Assembly (NCBI GenBank): GCA_025936955.1
Contig: JAICSL010000049.1
Span: 1-8,650 of the forward strand
DNA from: Nitrososphaeraceae archaeon
Lineage (GTDB): Archaea > Thermoproteota > Nitrososphaeria > Nitrososphaerales > Nitrososphaeraceae
Length of the DNA: 8,650 nt
Direction of reading: 5' to 3'
Part shown: piece after piece, positions 5,979-8,650 of the stretch
How the letters are laid out: the number at the start of each line of letters is the position of its first letter
How positions within the stretch are numbered: position 1 is the first letter of the stretch
Notes under the pieces: model-generated
Databases searched by the model: none
What the model was told of the DNA's origin: nothing
What the model saw: the letters and a program-made list of their open reading frames with translations, nothing else
Position numbers and translations under genes: made by a program

Positions 5979-6683
5979 GGTTCCGTTTGTAGTATTGTGA
6001 GTAATCTGGACGCTTATTTTGATTTTATCTCCATTTTTGATACCAACAGTGTCTTTGATAGAAATTGGTGCAATAACTTCTAAAGTACTGTCGTCATAAT
6101 GGGTTCTTTCTAAGATCAGTATTGCTGCGTTAGTCATAGCATCATCGTTGATAGTAGCACGATAACATTTTGCCCAACCGAAGGTTCTTGTGTTATCACT
6201 AAATCCATTAATAAATATACAGGGTAACTGACTGATTTCACGTCTTGCAGTTAATGAGGCATGATCTACGAGTTTTAAATTCAGGGTACCTGGAAATGGT
6301 TCATAACCGAGTTTCTCTCTGAATTGTTTACGATATCCAAACAAGGACATATAATAGGATCCCTCTCCCATACCAGAGATAACTCTTCCCTCCAAATTAA
6401 TTGCAGTTGGAGGATGTTCAACAGCCGATCTCAATCTCACTAATAGATTTTCAATTTCTGAAAATCCCTTATATGTTATCTTTACCTTAAATCTTTGACC
6501 TTCTCTAAGGCGTTCTATATAACCAGCGTTTTCAAGGTCCAATAGATGATGCGATGCTGCTTGCTGTGATTTCTTTATATCTTTGGCTAGACCAGAGGTA
6601 GTTATTTCAACAAAATTATAACGGGCACCTAATGCCAGAAGCTCAGTAATAGTAAGTATGTGTTGTAACTTAATATTTGACAT
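5952..6683 (-). CDS. rbkR: CTP-dependent riboflavin kinase/transcription regulator RbkR
   Basis: The protein (243 residues from the ATG) phosphorylates riboflavin to FMN, using CTP in the archaeal family. Residues about 10-72 are a winged helix, with K-S-Q-Q-A-A-S-H-H-L as recognition helix and L-E-N-A-G-Y-I-E-R before the wing. Residues about 97-235 are the archaeal kinase. G-R-V-I-S-G-M-G-E-G-S-Y-Y begins the domain, F-P-G-T-L-N-L-K-L is the nucleotide-binding signature, and I-A-P-I-S-I-K followed by G-D-K-I-K-I closes the barrel. In other archaea such fusions (RbkR) both make FMN and control riboflavin genes. The junction with dnaG reads TAGTGATG: the dnaG stop TAG overlaps a GTG (6686) by one base, and the ATG (6683) follows immediately. 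Either may serve; the ATG is preferred. Tight coupling with dnaG means one transcript. The last 9 codons overlap ribL on the other strand. Confidence 0.93.
   Translation of the reverse strand: MSNIKLQHILTITELLALGARYNFVEITTSGLAKDIKKSQQAASHHLLDLENAGYIERLREGQRFKVKITYKGFSEIENLLVRLRSAVEHPPTAINLEGRVISGMGEGSYYMSLFGYRKQFREKLGYEPFPGTLNLKLVDHASLTARREISQLPCIFINGFSDNTRTFGWAKCYRATINDDAMTNAAILILERTHYDDSTLEVIAPISIKDTVGIKNGDKIKISVQITHNTTNGTSNSIKGTA
6014..6038 (+). terminator. T-tract terminator candidate for ribL inside rbkR
   Basis: Downstream of the ribL stop, the plus strand has T runs at 6017-6020, 6023-6026 and 6034-6038. All lie antisense to the 3' part of rbkR. This is the nearest T-rich stretch where ribL transcription could end. 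If used, ribL mRNA would carry 40-60 nt complementary to rbkR mRNA. Confidence 0.3.
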
Positions 6684-6685
6684 CA

Positions 6686-7957
6686 CTAGTTGCTTATACC
6701 CATATCTCCATAAGTTCTAATTCTGAGATCACTAGACCTCTTAACTTCTCCAGTTCTGTGACCTACTATATATTCAATTCCCGCCCTATCTGCTGCATCG
6801 ACCAATCTTTGAGTTACAATACCATCAAGTATTAGGATCTTGGCTCCTTCTGTATTACCGAGCTTCTTTACAACTTCCGATACCGGAACTTTAACCAAAG
6901 TTTTCAGTGAATTATCTAGTATGACTGCTTCTAGAGTTTCATTGATCTGAGAATAAACGTTTTTAATAGTCAAAATAATGTCTGGATTTTCTTCTTGTGT
7001 TACAGTAGCAGCAGAAGACGGATCTCGAGGTGTGGAGTCTTCTCCAGTTTCCTCGTGTGCACCATCTTTTTGCGTTGACTTACGATCTGCCTGATGTTGA
7101 AGCAGTTGCGCCTGCTGTCCTTCCACTGCTTGTTGTCTATCAATGTCTGGAAGTCGTATTGCTTCCTTTAAAATTTCAGTAATTTCAACTGGCGTACATT
7201 CTTCGACTTCTCTACCTATAGGTGCTCGCAAGACTTTATCTATCTTCACCAATCCATGTAATTCCTTTAAAATCAGGTCTCCTGCTCTATCACCATCTAG
7301 AAATGCAATCACTTTCTTACCTTCCGTAAGCTTTGTGACAGTCTCGTCTATTTTTGCTCCTTCTATGGCAATTGCATTATCAAAACCTGCACGCAATAAA
7401 TTTATCACATCTGCCCGACCTTCTACAAGAATGATCCATTCAGCATCAAATACACCCGTACCGCATGCAAGCTGAGCTTTGCCAAAGGTAGTAAGCTTAC
7501 CAGGTTTACTTGCATCATAAACATCCTTTAGCATTTCTTCACCTTCGCTTATAGTCTTTGTTGCCCACTCTTGTACAATTCTCTTTGCACGATCAACAAT
7601 TACTTTTTTCTTTATTGCACGTATATCATCGATCCCAACTAACACAAATTTCGCTTGGAAGGGTCCAACCTTATCGATACTTTCAATCGCAGCTGCAATT
7701 AGTGCAGCCGTTGAAATATCAGTGCTCATTGGAATGAGAGCATCACCTTTGGCCATGTTTGACTTCACATCAACATTCACTTCAATTCTACCAACTTTTG
7801 AAACTTTTTGTAATTCATTCAAGTTCATTTCAGGCCCCAAAAGACCCTCTGTTTGTCCAAAGATGGCCCCGATGATATCTGCTTTTTCAACTAATCCGTC
7901 AACTTCAAATTTTAGTTTAACGTGATACTTTACAATACCTGTGCTAGGCAATTTCAT
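6686..7957 (-). CDS. dnaG: Archaeal DnaG-like primase
   Basis: The 423-residue protein is the archaeal DnaG. It shares the TOPRIM catalytic fold with bacterial primase but lacks its zinc-binding and helicase-binding domains. Archaeal DnaG has been found to make short primers in vitro and to associate with the RNA exosome, so its role may be in RNA processing as well as replication. The N-terminal region (1-165) is the conserved archaeal part, with P-S-T-G-I-V-K-Y and M-S-T-D-I-S-T-A. TOPRIM spans about 172-250: Glu179 in I-L-V-E-G-R-A-D and the metal-binding D-G-D-R-A-G-D (221-227). Residues 271-324 form a low-complexity Gln/Glu/Asp/Ser-rich linker. The C-terminal domain (325-423) follows. 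The ATG at 7957 is the only sensible start: the frame upstream is closed, and GAGG sits just before it. It is followed by rbkR with a one-base overlap. A small TOPRIM gene lies upstream. Confidence 0.95.
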   Translation of the reverse strand: MKLPSTGIVKYHVKLKFEVDGLVEKADIIGAIFGQTEGLLGPEMNLNELQKVSKVGRIEVNVDVKSNMAKGDALIPMSTDISTAALIAAAIESIDKVGPFQAKFVLVGIDDIRAIKKKVIVDRAKRIVQEWATKTISEGEEMLKDVYDASKPGKLTTFGKAQLACGTGVFDAEWIILVEGRADVINLLRAGFDNAIAIEGAKIDETVTKLTEGKKVIAFLDGDRAGDLILKELHGLVKIDKVLRAPIGREVEECTPVEITEILKEAIRLPDIDRQQAVEGQQAQLLQHQADRKSTQKDGAHEETGEDSTPRDPSSAATVTQEENPDIILTIKNVYSQINETLEAVILDNSLKTLVKVPVSEVVKKLGNTEGAKILILDGIVTQRLVDAADRAGIEYIVGHRTGEVKRSSDLRIRTYGDMGISN

Positions 7958-7997
7958 ATCCTCATACTATTAAGTGAAATTATGGGGGCAAGGCTTG

Positions 7998-8006
7998 AAT
8001 ATAAGT
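7998..8006 (-). promoter_or_regulatory. TATA box candidate for dnaG-rbkR
   Basis: On the minus strand the sequence reads ACTTATATTC around these positions, centred about 46 bases upstream of the dnaG ATG. It predicts a start near 7977 and a leader of about 20 nt containing GAGG. Other AT-rich cores at 8020-8030 and 8088-8096 are alternatives. Confidence 0.35.
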
Positions 8007-8082
8007 GCTTTGACCTCTGATATAATATAGCAAATAACTAAATTGTTAATTATCTTCGGAAATTTTTCATTTATTTTACAAA

Positions 8083-8098
8083 TATCATATATAAAAGT
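8083..8098 (-). repeat. Second copy of the 16-bp promoter-like motif
   Basis: These 16 bases are identical to 924-939. On the minus strand both read ACTTTTATATATGATA, which includes a TATA-like core and upstream bases that could act as BRE. This copy overlaps the stop codon and last codons of the small TOPRIM gene and points toward dnaG. If used as a promoter, it would start transcription near 8066 and give dnaG a leader of about 100 nt. Confidence 0.5.
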
Positions 8099-8522
8099 AA
8101 AGATCTTTTCTACTTCCAGTAATCCCTGAAAGATGTGGTACATAAGTAATAAGATCTTCTACATGTCTTACCTTTCCACTAGTAATTTTTGCTAGAGTTT
8201 TTTTATAAAAAAGACTTACGTTATTTCCTTTAGACTGTAATTGAGTAAAAAGTTTTCTGGTTAAATATTTTCCTGTTCTGTCCATGTCTAAGAGTAAAAT
8301 TATTTTCCTGCCAAGATCATAATGATTATCGACAAAGTCTATTATACCTTTGAAATGATTAAATACAGTAATGTTCCCATTATACCCTGCACGATATAGA
8401 GCTTCGACATCTCTTTTTCCTTCAACAACTATCACTGAGCCATTTTCTGATTCTTCATTCAGCATTTCAATAAACTCACGCAGACGGTCAATAGTTGTAT
8501 CATTAATTAAGCGATAACCCAT
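8085..8522 (-). CDS. Small TOPRIM-domain protein (UPF0292/small primase-like)
   Basis: The protein has about 145 residues and consists essentially of one TOPRIM domain, as in the archaeal small primase-like family (UPF0292, related to the RNase M5 TOPRIM). Numbering from the longer ATG (8531), Glu37 lies in I-V-V-E-G-K-R-D, and Asp82 and Asp84 lie in L-L-L-D-M-D-R-T-G (79-87). These are the two halves of the catalytic metal site. The C-terminus (about 115-148) is basic and includes V-R-H-V-E-D-L. The biological substrate is not known for the family; nucleic-acid cleavage or joining chemistry is inferred from the fold. The ATG at 8531 and the ATG at 8522 (residue 4) are both possible. The TATA-like box at 8542-8549 would place the transcript start almost on 8522, which suits a leaderless mRNA, so that start is given. 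dnaG lies 127 bases downstream in the same direction. Confidence 0.85.
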   Translation of the reverse strand: MGYRLINDTTIDRLREFIEMLNEESENGSVIVVEGKRDVEALYRAGYNGNITVFNHFKGIIDFVDNHYDLGRKIILLLDMDRTGKYLTRKLFTQLQSKGNNVSLFYKKTLAKITSGKVRHVEDLITYVPHLSGITGSRKDLYFYI

Positions 8523-8541
8523 TGGCCACATATTATTATCA

Positions 8542-8549
8542 GTATAAAG
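8542..8549 (-). promoter_or_regulatory. TATA box candidate for the small TOPRIM gene
   Basis: The minus strand reads TTTATACT. The box centre is about 24 bases upstream of the ATG at 8522, the spacing expected for a leaderless archaeal transcript, and only about 15 bases from the ATG at 8531. This favours the shorter protein. Confidence 0.45.
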
Positions 8550-8650
8550 ATTTAACGATTTTCTTTTGGATCAGACTATATGGATTCATTTGGAGTAGCA
8601 TTGTTCAAATGATATCTGTTTTGAAAATCAATGTGGGGAAAATAAGAATG

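Noticed and set aside
7143..7475. 110-codon plus-strand frame
   Set aside because: It lies wholly antisense to dnaG, is Ser/Ile/Thr-rich with no motif, and is the expected shadow of a real gene.
7722..7925. 67-codon plus-strand frame
   Set aside because: Antisense shadow of the dnaG N-terminus.
8576..8650. Open minus-strand frame running off the window edge and ending in TAG
   Set aside because: Only 24 codons, with no recognisable motif; an open frame of this length at an edge is common by chance.

Overview
The window comes from an AT-rich archaeon (roughly one third G+C by eye). The archaeal markers are a DnaG-type primase in its archaeal form, a CTP-dependent riboflavin kinase fused to a DNA-binding domain (RbkR type), an archaeal RibL-type FAD synthase, a class I lysyl-tRNA synthetase and a stand-alone archaeal Elp3. 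TATA-box-like motifs sit where archaeal promoters would place them. The overall flavour fits Nitrososphaerota (Thaumarchaeota, for example a Nitrosocosmicus-like soil ammonia oxidiser), but that assignment is inference; no ammonia-oxidation gene lies in the window.

Layout: (1) 1-83 holds the last 26 codons of a plus-strand gene ending in a helix-turn-helix-like segment. (2) 84-494 is an AT-rich intergenic stretch with a T-tract, a perfect 8-bp inverted repeat and T-tracts facing the next gene. (3) 495-5070 is a minus-strand block, in transcription order: a VIT/CCC1-family metal transporter, elp3 (tRNA wobble-uridine modification), lysS (lysyl-tRNA synthetase, 2 nt after elp3) and an unrecognised small protein with its own promoter. 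(4) 5071-5345 is a divergent control region with a GTA microsatellite, a TATA box and operator-like repeats in front of ribL. (5) 5346-5978 is ribL on the plus strand, with a winged-helix domain in front of the nucleotidyltransferase. It converges on, and overlaps by 27 bp, rbkR of the dnaG-rbkR pair on the minus strand (5952-7957). (6) 8085-8531 is a small TOPRIM protein, upstream of dnaG in the same direction.

Two functional themes stand out. Flavin cofactors: RbkR makes FMN from riboflavin and RibL makes FAD from FMN. The two genes meet tail to tail, and both proteins appear to carry a DNA-binding-type winged helix, so the FAD branch may be self-sensing. Information processing: elp3-lysS couples wobble-U34 modification with tRNA-Lys charging, while dnaG and a second TOPRIM protein form a nucleic-acid cluster. 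No mobile element, CRISPR array, tRNA or rRNA gene was recognised.
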